DNA from: Emergomyces orientalis
Taxonomy: Eukaryota > Ascomycota > Eurotiomycetes > Onygenales > Ajellomycetaceae
DNA: 64,000 nucleotides
NCBI GenBank assembly: GCA_002110485.1
Contig: MOWL01000007.1
Span: 186,001-250,000, forward strand
Direction: 5' to 3'
Part shown: positions 1 through 11,800 of the stretch, piece by piece
Numbering within the stretch: the first letter of the stretch is position 1
Layout: every line of letters begins with the position of its first letter
Program-made: the position numbers and the translations under genes
Notes under the pieces: model-generated
Told to the model about the DNA's origin: nothing
Seen by the model: only the letters and a program-made list of their open reading frames with translations
Databases searched by the model: none

Positions 1-669
1 AATTTTCTCTGGTCGTACATCAGCCCCGGCGAAGCTTCGAAGGCCCCTAAACCCAGGGCCTGGTCTTGGGAATGCACCCACCGTGCCTATTATTTCATGC
101 ACAGTATACAGGAATTGCTAGAGGGTGGACTGCGCGAATTGCCATATCTATTAACTTCATGGGGATCTTACGCACCTATGTTCTAAAATGGCCGAACAGC
201 GTGTCCGATGCACCACTCTCTGGTATTCGTAACTGGTGATATTTTGTGAGATTGCTGATATGATGACCAGGTCTCCCGTACTCATTCAACGAGGTTAGAT
301 ATTGACCAAGTTACGCTTGCCGTCTTTGCCCGTCTAGATTGACCGCATTGCATGTTAAAAGATCCTGCGTTCCAGATTACCAGGAAACTTTCCGAGCTCA
401 TATTTCATTTTCGTGGAAATCAAACACCAGAACTCGATTTCAGGCGAAGAGCGATTAACTATATTAGAACTGTTTAATAAGTACGGGAAAATTATATGTC
501 CATCTACCACTTCTCAAGTGAAATGTTCCAATATTTTAGCTCGGCATCTCTCCGCTGTGGAACCAGTGCCCAATTATCTCGGATCATCAAAAGCGAATCA
601 TTTGCTCTCAGCAAGGAAATCAAGCACCCTGCATCTTCACATCTGTTCAACATAATATCTATTCAAGCC
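1..669. other. Non-coding stretch at left edge
   Basis: I see no convincing coding exon here. The short open frames at about 413-699 are of random composition and lack a supported family. The last part should hold the promoter and 5' leader of the enoyl-CoA hydratase gene that begins near position 670. A gene lying outside the window could still have its 3' untranslated region here. Confidence 0.5.
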
Positions 670-1928
670 ATGAAACTTGTTAAATCCTTCTCATCGTGAG
701 TTTTATGTTCTTATTCCGTCTTCTGACGCTGGTATTTATTTTCGACTTAGGTTTTCTATTCCACGGCCCCGGTATGTGGGAGGCCGAGTGGGAGTTCAAC
801 AACGCGGTTATTCGTCGGCAAAACGTTTTGTGATTTTCTCCGAGAGCTGGGGAAGATCAGCATCACTGAACAATAGAACTTCAGGGAATCTAAGGTAATT
901 TTGATATCAGCTTCTGAGTATTTTGATTTTTGATGTCTTTGGTTTGCTTATTTAAATAACATTTTTGAGAATAAATTAAAATAACAAATCTCCCCCACAG
1001 ATACACACCAAGGCTGTTAACCCAGGCTTTCACAACGATGCCTAGACGCCACGATAAAGGCGACAGCAGTGCCAGGAATGGTGATATCAATGCCAATGGA
1101 ACCATCGCAACATCTATAGCCATACTCCCATCCAACAAGCCCGTTGCAACTATCACAATCTCACGGCCGGCGAAACTTAACGCGATGAACAGCCACCTCC
1201 TCTCCGCCCTCCCGGCTACAATTCAAACACTCACCTCCACCCACCCCAATCTGCTCGCCATAATCCTCACCGGCGCAGGTCCTAAATCCTTCATAGGCGG
1301 TGCCGATATCGCCGAGATGGCTGCCATCTCCCCAAACCCCGCCGCGGCTAGGATGTTCATTTCGAAAGTCCATGCCGCATGCAAGAGCATCCGCGACTGT
1401 CCTGTGCCCGTGATTGGGCGCATTAATGGGCTTGCGTTGGGCGCGGGGTTGGAGATTGCAGCGTCGTGTGACATTCGCTTGGCGAGTAGTAACGCGTTGC
1501 TGGGCATGCCTGAAACTCGCATGGGTGTGCCGAGCGTTGTGGAAGCTGCGTTACTTCCCGGATTAATTGGATGGGGGAGGACGAGGAGAATGTTATTGCT
1601 GGGGGATACGATAGGTGCGCGGGAGGCATTGGAATGGGGCTTGGTGGAGAAAGTAGTGGAGCCGGAGGAGTTGGACGGGGCAGTAGCGGGGTGGGTCGAG
1701 AGTCTGGAGAAGAGCGGGATTGCGGCGGTGAGGAATCAGAAGGAGTTGATGGCGAGGTGGGAGCGGCTGGGATTGAATGAAGCTATTGAGGCCGGAATTG
1801 ATCATTTTGGGCGTGCTTTCGAAGCGGATGGGAAGGGAGTTGGTGGAGTGGAAGGGTCGGAGACTGAGCCGGGAAGAATGATGGGAGAGTTTTTAAGGAG
1901 GAAGAAAGGGGAGGGGAGCAAGTTATAG
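670..1928 (+). CDS. Enoyl-CoA hydratase/isomerase (crotonase family), probably mitochondrial
   Basis: Crotonase-fold enzyme expected to hydrate 2-enoyl-CoA esters during fatty-acid or branched-chain amino-acid oxidation. My model has three exons, 670-695, 751-894 and 1001-1928 (365 aa); introns are 55 and 106 bp and both phases close. The large exon is certain; the 26 bp first exon is the weakest part. The N-terminal 70 residues are rich in Arg, Ser and Tyr (for example QQRGYSSAKR), which suits a mitochondrial leader. The oxyanion-loop motif IGGADIAEM lies at about 155-163. The two glutamates of true hydratases are both present, in GAGLEIA (about Glu208) and GMPETRMG (about Glu228). Without the first exons, translation could start at the internal ATG at 1038, giving a 296-residue form without a leader. 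The exact acyl substrate cannot be read from the sequence. Confidence 0.88.
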
Positions 1929-4003
1929 TTAGATGATGTTATATAGTGATTGATACTTCACAAACCTCCTGACCCTTTTATTCTCTTTCTGGACTTTGAA
2001 ATCATTCCCTGTGGTTTGAGGATTCAGCGCCGGTAAAGCCCGAAATTCTGATGAGGCACGATTGCCTTTTGCCCAACAATTTGCACCAACCCTCTAGTCA
2101 ACGTAAAAAACGTAAAGAATTAATTCTTACAGCTCACTCTCTCGTCTCGATGAATTGAATGGAGGGATTCGCCAACCCCTTGCTACATAACCCTACCAGG
2201 CTGAACATCTCCAATCACGCCTGGAAAGGGGCGTTGGCCTATGTTGGGCTTACAATCGAGTCATATCTCCTAATTGTTTACATAGACGTCCTCGGGGCGC
2301 ATCGAAAGATGGATTTTCCAAATTGAATAACGTTTTTTTGAGAAAATGGGGGCGTGAGCATAAAGGATATTGCATCTTTGGCAATGGGATGACATTGATT
2401 GCGGGTTTTGACGTGCTAAAGGTTCCATGCAAGCAGATGCCGAATGTGAGTCCCTTGTGAAGGTGATCTGACTCTTGGAATGGGGGGAAGAACAGTCTGA
2501 AAAGAAAAAAGAGAGCAACTCTCTTGCTTCTCTTTCAGCTGTGTGTCAAACAATTATTCCTGAGTTGATAAATAATTCTGTCTTTCATGTGGTGCAAACC
2601 CAGCTTGATGTGGTGGTTTGTCCGCCCACTCCAAATGATCGTGCATCCAACAGAAACCAGCTTATCCCCGTTTCTATTTCCATCTATATGTCCCGCTAGA
2701 TGTTGAGGAAGAAAATTGGGTATGGGGCCGGTTACTGAAGACAACCTCAAGCTATGGTTCGCCGAAACCGTTATCAATTCCGCTCGTGATAAAGCCCTGC
2801 TGTGTATCGAAGCTGCAGGAACTGGGTGGGAAATCCCGTTCAATTCGGGCGGATTCAGGGGCTGGGATATTTATGCATTCGAAAACTGGCCGAGATTCTG
2901 TCGTCAGGAATTTTCCCTACACGGCAAGAGAAGAGACGGATAAACAGCGAAGTAAAAGAATACACACAGGTTAACCATCCCTGATTTTTAACTTCCCGGT
3001 GCTGCACCAAACAAGTGCGGCAAATATAGAAGTACTACCACCGAGTATTCCAGGTGGAAATGTGTCAGAGAGTAGACATGAAAGCTATGGCCGATGCGCT
3101 GCATACCACGTGACATTCGGTCACGTGACATATAGAGGAAGCGTCCACTACGCAGGATGCCCAACAAAATGCTCATCCATAGTAGTATTCATTCCCGAGA
3201 ACAAATGTATACCACAAACATATCGACGCTAAACGATTTAGATCAGTTTGTTGTGTCCTCTGGCCAAGGCACAGCGCACTTTGCTAACGGTCTATCTGGC
3301 TGCAAGCAACATTGAACTGATCCAATCTGTCAATCAAGTAAGGATGCCGCTGCGTTGGGTGACCCAGGATCTGGAGGAGCTCCTTTATGAGCGAACAGGT
3401 AATACAGTGCGAAAACCTCTCTGTATGTGCGTCACACATTCTAAAATCCAATAATAGTAGACGAGAAGTTGTGTGTTTCTTTCTTTTCCAAATCCCGTGC
3501 CATCATAGAGGTTATCATTCCCCTCATAATGCTGCCGCTCAACTAGGTTCTTAACTAGCCTATCTAATTAGAATCACTAAGAATAACACCAAAGCTATCT
3601 AATTCTAATAAAGCCTCTAGCCTTCCGGCTGCCAATCTCAGCATTCCAGCCTACCAATTGGCTGTCATGGTCTTGCTTGCACCGTGCGGGTGCGATACTG
3701 GAAAAGGTGTGTTTGTACCGAGTCACGAAGCTTGGAGTACAGCATTTCTCTATACAGACAAGGAAAACCTGGCTTTGCAAGATTTTCTTCTGGAAGGATT
3801 GTGGTATGTACAGTTTACAGTTTGTATTGGTACACGTACGTCCTAATATATTCAATATATCAGCTTCTTTTGGCCACTGGTTGGGTGAGCAATTCAAACC
3901 AGGAACTCATATTCTTCCGCCACAAATGATAATTACAAACACCTAAAGCCAAGCCACCCGCTAGATCCTTCAAAATAACAAATTGAGCAGTAATTACCTT
4001 GTC
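1929..4003. other. Intergenic region between hydratase gene and broken zinc-ribbon-like gene
   Basis: Several short overlapping frames occur on both strands, but none shows a known domain, a consistent exon series or a signal peptide. The first few hundred bases should be the 3' untranslated region of the hydratase gene. Base composition turns AT-rich from about 3450 onward. I find no complete element, tRNA or inverted repeat. Confidence 0.45.
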
Positions 4004-4631
4004 CTAGAGGGACTCTAACCTAGTAATCATGCGCCTCTTCAATGGCCTATCCCTGTGCCTATCAACAATGCAAGGTTTTTCATTTCCAATACGATCACAG
4101 CACTCGTAGATAAATCCTCCCGGGTTTCGTCGCTATCCATAATGCCATGAATGTTTTCATCGTGGTCGACGAAAAAGACATAATCTGGCACGAATTCGTC
4201 TGGATTTGAATTAGCTAAACGCGTCGGGGGTATTAGGGGTTAAAATTTTAGGAGCAAAATATATACCTGGATGATAACAACAGCTCTCCCTTGGGTTATT
4301 CAAAATATCAAACTCCTCGTCACAGTTTCCACAGATGGCATAGCGGAGGCGCAGTTCCTTTTTATTTGAGGTTGCGGACTATCATTTTTTCGCCGCCTTC
4401 TCAGAATCACCGTCATTATCACTCATTTCGGAGTCAATTTCAATCTCATCAGCGTCTGTAGAGATTTGATATTTCTCAACCTCATCTCGAGGCGCGAAAA
4501 GCTGGGCGGTTAATTTTTTGCGGGCCTCTGGAGACTCGTTGCGGAGATCTAATATGAGACGCTGCAATAGTTCCTTGGACACTGCGGATAGCGCGTTCGA
4601 GTTGTTTGGCTTCGGACGGGTTGGCTGCCAT
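4004..4631 (-). pseudogene. Broken gene for a conserved zinc-ribbon-like fungal protein
   Basis: The reading frame starts with an ATG at 4631 (MAANPSEAKQLERAIRS) and is then lost; the coherent continuation (SKELLQRLILDLRNESPE) is in another frame, as if two bases of a GT run were lost near 4582. That frame meets two stops in a row (TGA at 4384-4382, TAG at 4381-4379) and then continues in the same frame into a metal-binding-looking segment, YAICGNCDEEFD, ending CCYHP. A 52 bp intron (4215-4266) leads to DYVFFVDHDENIHG, and a further shift near 4118 moves the end (GFIYECCDRIGNEKPC) into another frame, stopping at 4006-4004. The order Cys-x2-Cys, Tyr-His-Pro, DHDE-x-xHG, ECCD resembles a common uncharacterised fungal family. 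The similarity is from memory; the breaks are seen directly. No intron set repairs all of them. Confidence 0.7.
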
Positions 4632-7306
4632 TCCCCCCTTCTAACTCCGGGGAGGTATGAAAATAGTATTTAAATCGACGAGTATTATTGAGACAAAATG
4701 CCCAAAAAAGAAGCTCAAGATGTAAAGCAAGCCGAAACTGTATCTAGGGAGAGGGGTATTTTCATAATTTTTAACAGAGACCATTTGAAGGTGCAACGCG
4801 CGGCGAGGAGGGGTCTCGAGCCGAGGGCGAGAGAGTGTTTGGTCAGATCTCACTCGCTCATCAGATCAGTAATTCGCATGCGCAGCAAAAAACAAGCAAT
4901 AACGCCTGGTATGGTGAATCTTATCATGTGTTTTTTTCCTTTCACCAATCTTAAATTCCCGTTTTTCGTAATATCGAGGTTTAGTAGTGAACAGAAAGGG
5001 TTACTCTTTAATAAATCAGAAGCTGAACTGTACCTACCCAAGGTAATCACTAATGAAATAAAAAAATATGCTTGCATGATGAAGTAATTTATTTTATGCA
5101 GTGTGAACGTTTGCTGGCTGCACAATGATATCGTATACTGGCGCACAATGCAGATTTGGGCGAGAAAAGAGACGGCAAGCCGCAATGGTGAAACCTTTAA
5201 AGCATACACTTTCCCGATTGACTCTGGAGAACTGGGGCTTTCTTTCAGAAGGAACCCGTTGCTCTCAGACGCATGTGTCAGTTCTCCAGACCTCAAAGTT
5301 ATAGGTATATATTGACGTATCCTTTGTCAATTGCTGCGAAAATTTTTCCATATGGTGACACATGAGTTTCCCACGTCGCTTGGGTATTCTGGGCAGTACC
5401 TTGCGCTTTACGCGGGAGGGAGGTGAAGCAGAAGAAATTTGTTTCAAGTTAGCCGCTCTAGTCAGGGGTGTCATTGAGCATTGAATAAGGAAACGAGAGG
5501 GGTAGTGAACTTCCTAGGTGAGGAGGAAGGCTGGGACCTGGAACAAGCTGGTGGCGCAAAAAGCAAACTGTGGTTGAAGTTGGAGCAAACAAGCTTGCAA
5601 TTGGCTTCCAGGTGTTGAGCTGTATGCAATCTGACGTCTCGTGAATGTAGCTTCGTTCAAGGGACACCGCTCAAAGTAGAATTCTCGGGCGATCATTCCG
5701 CAACTGGCGGTCACCGAATGAGAGCTGGATAAAAGTTCGTAGATCGTATGTCGTAAGCTTCAGCTCTTGAGAATTGGTTGTGAGTATAGTTAACCAGCTA
5801 CTAGCTAATTGACGCTGACGTTAGAAAATGAAAGCATTTCACAGTATTCATGCAACTGCGGATAACTAATTATCATATTAATTTATCATTATCTCGATCC
5901 AGACAAAAGCGCTGAAGTAAACCACGCGGGTGGCTTGGCGGTCAAGGAATCATAGTTTGTGATGGTTGCGTGCTTTCGTGCGTGATGAAAAGATAGAGCT
6001 TAAATTTTGGTTAGTTCGTCGAGAAAAAGGATTCATGAAGTGCCACTTAGCTTGCGGGAACTTTGGCCTTGTTGAAGCCTGATCAGCAGGTGGGCGGGCC
6101 GATCGAGGCGGGGTTAATCAGCAGTTTTCATCCTCGAGCCCCAAAAAGGGCTCGCAAGAATATTTCCCCTTTCATATCATATATATGGAAAAAGGTATTG
6201 TGGAGTTGTCGTGTACAGATGTGTATCCCTATTTAAGATTTTGAAAAAAGAATTAAAAACGGTTGTGCTGGTCGAGTAATCACTAATAACTCCTGTAAAG
6301 CTGGGCGGGACGGCCCTCTTTTAGTATGTTCTGGCTTGGCTTTTGGGAGGACTGAATAATAAGGCAAAAAGTATGCCGCGGATCTGTCAGATGGTATCCG
6401 CAGTGCTGTGGGCCACAATGGGCTACTGCTCAGTACTTCAGCAGCAGAACGGAAATAATCATCGATCTGTTCTGCACATAGGATGGAACTTCCTCTGAGG
6501 CATGAGTGGATCCATGCGCATCGTCCTTCGTTTTGGGTATGTTGACCAGAAGGCCGCATGAACTTGGCAAATAAACCTTGTTTGATTACCCCTCTTGAGT
6601 CGCGAAGTATCAAGGCCTGGGAGAGCGCCATTTCATTTGGCTCCTGATCCAACTGCTCTGTGGTTTGCTGTCACTACTTGAAATTGCTCGCTCGCTTGAC
6701 GCTTAGGACAATTGTTGGGGCTCCACTATCACATACCAAAGTCACTTTTCCTGCTGGAAAAAGTAAATAGATATGAAACTATTCAGTAAGTTCAAAGTGA
6801 GAAAGCCAGGGCGGCAAGCTGTTTCGCCAGAATAAAATCGACGAGCAAAGAGAGTAACGTGGTAGCATGCATCTGCAACCTCTCTACGGAGTACGCGCCT
6901 GGTTTTACTTGGGGGGAGCGGCCCCACTTGCGAGGACACAGCAGTCCAGTCCCCCCTCAAGGAATCACAGCGACGGCTTGGCCCCCATCAGTGCCATCAC
7001 GGCTCGGGAGACAGCGATTGGGTCGTGGCCGATTGGATGGTGATGAAGCCTGCAGAAGGGGGCAGAGGAGAGCGATGTAGTGTCCAATCGCGTGACGGAA
7101 ATGCCCTAACGCCTGGACCCTAGCCCTCGCCCCAGCCCTAACATCGTTCCTGGCCACGCTGATTGCCCGGACACTTCTTCACATCTTCATCCACCACCAT
7201 CCACCAAAACATCCACCAACAAGCACCATCTCCTGTTCGCTAGTGGCCAGGCGTGGTTTTGCCATGCCTTTGCCATTATTGCTGCCATCAGTGCCAATGG
7301 CTGCGA

Positions 7307-7337
<31 letters not shown>

Positions 7338-8849
7338 CTTAATTTTCCGTCCCAGTAATCAAAACTCCGCTGCCCGAATTTATGAGGCCTGGCGAATGGA
7401 ACTAAAGGGGTTTGATTCTTGAGCAAGATCATTCAGGTTTGAAACTATTATTGCCTGACCAATCGGCTGAATGCAGCTTCTATGCAATTTAATGATTATT
7501 ATGGGCGGTCTTTTGTTGCTTCCAGTCCCATCCAACCTTCGAATCGCCGATGGCTTCTGTCTTACTTGAATGTGCTCCGTTTCTCTGACTCGTAACTACT
7601 CCACACAGTGATGCCTACATATGCGGCAACGCCCCAGCAGATGAAGGGCTGCCTTGTTAAGATATGTGCTAGGATCCGTGAATTCGATCCTTCAGTGCCA
7701 GGATAGGGATGCGCTGGTTTACCGTCCTTTTAGGGAGTCAGCAAATATGATCAAATTCAAGACTTGATATCTCAGCATGTCAGCGTTGAAGAAAGTTGGA
7801 TCGGCCGACTTTTTAAGCTATTAACGCTGAATCATTTGTAGCCAAAAATAAAAATGAAACGATAGCACGGAAAAAGCAAACAAATCGAGCGCCGGCATTT
7901 CGATGTGCCCGTCAACGCCAGCCAGCCTATCCCTGTCCGTTTTGCTTTCGTTGCTTTTTCTTGTGTCAGGACACGCAGAGTAGTTCGACTGACTTGGAGG
8001 CCAAAAATGTGATGTGGCCCGGCCCCCCCAGCGCTCATCCTTGAATCCGTGTTGGCGCCTCACTGTGTATGGACGGAGCATGGGATGTACCAGAGAGCTA
8101 CACGAGCCACTAACTCCTGTTTTCCCCCGCCATCCTTCATTCCCTTCAATTCGCTGCCAGCCTCTCATACCTATTTCCACCACCTGACTTTTGGTGGGCA
8201 AATAACAGTTTCTGGAGACATGGTGTCAATTGATACTTGGACTGACCAGATGCTATTAGCGGCTTTTTCTCTCTTGCTTTTTTCTTTTGCAGGAGAAAAT
8301 GGTACAAGACATTTCCACCTGTAGTTAATTCTGCTCCCTGTCACTGTTCCCTCATCCATGCGCATGTATTTTGTAGACCCTCCAACTCTTCCTCCTCCAT
8401 CTGCAGCTGTTCCACACTCCCCCAGACCTCATACGCTTTCAACAATTTTTCTGATTGAATTCCGCCGTTTTTCTAACCCCGGCTTTCATTATTTTATTAC
8501 CCTTGACAAATTATCCATCTCGCCCAGCCGCTCGCCGGTGGTCGCTCGTCTGCTGGATTTAGCCTCGCATACCACGATATCACACGGGCGGTTATTTCTC
8601 TGGGCATCCTGTAGAGTTATTTTGCCAACCCCCAACTTCGACGAAAGATAGGGCTATCATCCTAATCGAGAGGGTTTGTGACCTTTGCCTCCTGTATCTC
8701 TTTGTTTTCGGCCGCTACCCCTGATCTCTGTAACTTATCAAACACAAATCCTTGCTTCATCCGTTTTACTTTTCTGTTTCAACCCTTCCTTGCTCTTTTC
8801 TTCTCCAGCTGAGATAAATTCCGACCCTGTGCGACGAGGACGCTGACAC
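4632..8849. other. Long intergenic region upstream of the WD40 gene
   Basis: About 4.2 kb without a gene I can support. Open frames of 70-139 codons at 4698-5087, 6233-6652 and 7821-8201 have no recognisable domain. The region holds a (GAT)10 microsatellite at 7307-7336 and one copy of the word TACGGAGTAC at 6885-6894. The last several hundred bases are pyrimidine-rich and probably include the promoter and leader of the WD40 gene. Confidence 0.45.
7307..7336. repeat. (GAT)10 trinucleotide microsatellite
   Basis: Ten uninterrupted GAT units lie in non-coding DNA. The opposite strand reads as a run of isoleucine codons in an unsupported frame. Likely to vary in length between strains. Confidence 0.95.
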
Positions 8850-8891
8850 ATGTATAGGCACGTTTGCGCTGGCGTCCTCATGCTAGTTTGA
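8850..8891 (+). promoter_or_regulatory. uORF of 13 codons whose stop directly abuts the WD40 gene start
   Basis: ATG at 8850 opens a 13-residue frame (MYRHVCAGVLMLV) ending in TGA at 8889-8891; the main start codon is at 8892-8894, so stop and start touch (TGAATG) and share one frame. Its leader position suggests control by reinitiation or stop readthrough. It could instead lie in an untranslated intron, because a CTGAC branch-like site and an AG occur just around it (8842-8856). The layout is seen; the regulatory role is inferred. Confidence 0.5.
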
Positions 8892-11800
8892 ATGTCCTCC
8901 GATCAGTTCGTCAGTCGCAAGGCGATGTCTACAGGTTCTAGATCCACCTCTGGTGCCCTGGCAGTGAGCCAGATAAACACACACGACGATTTCGACCCAT
9001 GTGCCTCCACTGCGTCGCTGTTTCTCTACGCTCAAGGCTCTTCTATCCTGTGTCTACACCATGATACTCTGGCAATTGAGCGACGGTTTGACCGCCACCA
9101 GGAGAAAATCCAGTTTATATCTGTGGATAACGTTAGCGAAAGGGGTGCAGGAAGACTGGTAGTTAGCTACGATGTTAGCCAGACAGCAATTGTTTGGGAT
9201 ATATTCACTGGACAAGAGATATCCCGATTTGCTTCTTTCGAACATATTCGGGTCGCAACATGGTTGCGGAATGGGAATGTGTCGTTCGGTAAGGATAACG
9301 CTCCGAAAAACTCGGCACGAAAGTTTGATGCTGACCAACATACAGGTAATGTAAAGGGGGAAGTTATCTTGTTTGAACCTGCAACTTCTGAACATGTGTC
9401 TGCTCGCACAATTTTCGATCCGATTACCGCTTTGGCACCGGGAAACGATTGTCGAATCTATGCGATCGGGTATGTTCTCCAGAGATATATCATCGGGATG
9501 TCACTGCTAACACAAATCCTCATAGATATAACAATGGCTCGATATTAATCGCCACCATCCAACCTTTTACGATACTGCATACGCTTACTACCTCTCGGGG
9601 TCCTTCCTCCATTATTTCACTGGCATGGCATGCCTCATCTACAAAGCAGAAATCGGACATGCTCGCGAGCCAGACTGTTGAAGGAGATTTACTAGTGTGG
9701 AGTGTATCGAAGCATCCAGCCAACGAAACGCCTCGCGTCATTAGATCTCTCAAAAGGTCGGAATACGGCTCTCCTGGACCGAAATGGCTATCTTGGTCTA
9801 AGAATGGGCGAATTGTTCAATATGCTGAAGGGTATGTTTGTTGATCTCCCTTCCATTCCCTCGCTGATTCCGTTGGCTCAACTTATGTTTTAGGGAAACT
9901 TGGGCGTGGGATGTGAGAACAAAACACGTAACTTATGAGCCGGTACCGACCGTACAAGGAGTGAGAGGGCTAGCGAGCTATGGATCAACAGCTACTTTGT
10001 TCACGTTGGGGCCAAACCATACTGTCCAACAATATGACCTTGAAAACCCTACCATGGTCGCCAATGTTCAGCACATCCCTCTTACTTCTTTGACTGGCCA
10101 ACCGGCCGAAGTGAAACCCGAGAAAGTTGAATCGGGACTTACGACCCAAAATTTGGCTCAATATCAGACAAACATTGCCGAGAGAATGAGAAGTCCATCC
10201 CCAGCTTCGTCGGGGCGACCTATCGACCCAAATGCTTTAGAACTTGCTCGTCAGCGGGCTGGGCTAACGAGCCCCCTGTCCACTGGAAGTCAGACGACCT
10301 CAACCAGCTCCGCAAACTCGTACAACCGTGGTGTCCGAGGCGCTATCTCAATACGGTCAAGATCTTATAATAGCGGAACTACTTTCTCAATGGGCTCTCC
10401 CGCCCCTTCAATACCGGAAACTCGTTCGGGAACGTCTTTGAATTATGCCTCTTCAGTTTCTACGTCCTCCAGAAGATCATACGCCCGCGGCGCCTCGCGA
10501 TTACGCCACGAATATGTTCCGAATAGTGGCAATAGCAACAACAATAATAATTCACTCGACAAGCCAATCACGGAACTTTTCCCCTATATCCGGAGCCGTG
10601 TGAACAATGTTCCATTCCAACCACCTCGCCCTCAGAATGACGGCAACCAATCTCCGGATGAGCTAAGGAAACAGATGCTCCACGTCGTTTTCGGATGGGA
10701 GGGAGATATTGACGAATTAATTCGAGATGAGCGTAAGTTCCCTTCCTGCCAGGCATCTGATACTTTCCGTTGGCTTTATTGACGGCTATTCTATTTGCAC
10801 AGTGCGCCGTCATAATCCGGGAAGCCAACATGCCATTCTTCTCGCCCGCTGGCTTGGCGAAATTGACACAAACCTTATAATATCAATGATGGGGCCAGGC
10901 TCTAGCCAATACAGCGACTGGATGTTGCTTGCATTAACCCAACTTGGAAATCAGGGCCACAGCAAACATCTCGGGCAAGCGCTGGTCCAGAAGCTTCTGG
11001 CAAAAGGTGATATTCATGCTTCTGCTGCAGTTCTTCTCGGGATGGGCGATTGTAACGACGCCATCGAAGTTTACGTATCAAGAAATCTGTATATGGAGGC
11101 AATTCTTTTGACGTGTTTGTTAATGCCTTCTGAATGGCAGCGGCAATCATATCTAGTCCGAAAATGGGGCGAGCATGTGGTTCAAAACTCCCAACAACAC
11201 CTGGCTATAAGGTGCTTCGCTTGTACAGATGCGGAAACATCCGAAGCATGGGCTTCTCCAACTGCCCAGATGACCACAATTTTATCAGACCAGCTGTCCA
11301 GATCTCGAGGCCCGACACCAACGAACGCTGAGCCTTCCATTACTGCCAATGCACCCCGTCCGCCTTCTCGCGGCAATCTTAAAAGCCCAGCCCTGAAGCT
11401 CATCACCTCGTTTAGTCCGCACCCTAATGGCCAATTCAAATTTCCCGGTCTTACCTCTGCGGATAGGACCCCAACGAATGCTCCAGGGGTTACTCCTATC
11501 GCGGATTCCGCGCTGGTCGACCCAACCTCACCCGGAGGATTTGGCTCACATAGATTACCTATGGGACGAATCGGTCGCGCGGGAACACCGAACACCTATG
11601 GTAAAAATCGCCTCCCATCCATTGGTGAAACCCCAATTGATGTGAATCCTCCCGCTTTTACTATCCCCAAGGGCTTACCAACGCCTGTTGACTCAGGGTC
11701 GGATAAAGAGAGAGATGCCCGCAATGCAGAGATGGCCAACACACACCACCCATCTGTTGACCCCCAGGAACCAATTCTGTTGTCATCTGCTAGGTATACT

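Noticed and set aside
1161..1805. Several 68-99 codon frames on both strands inside the enoyl-CoA hydratase gene
   Set aside because: They are shadows of the GC-rich coding sequence in other frames and have no domain or start context.
4698..5087. 129-codon plus-strand frame starting MPKKEAQDVKQ
   Set aside because: It overlaps the upstream flank of the broken zinc-ribbon-like gene, its later half is a Phe/Lys-rich translation of AT-rich DNA, and no family is recognisable.
6233..6652. 139-codon minus-strand frame
   Set aside because: Random-looking composition, no domain, no splice-compatible partner exons and no signal peptide.
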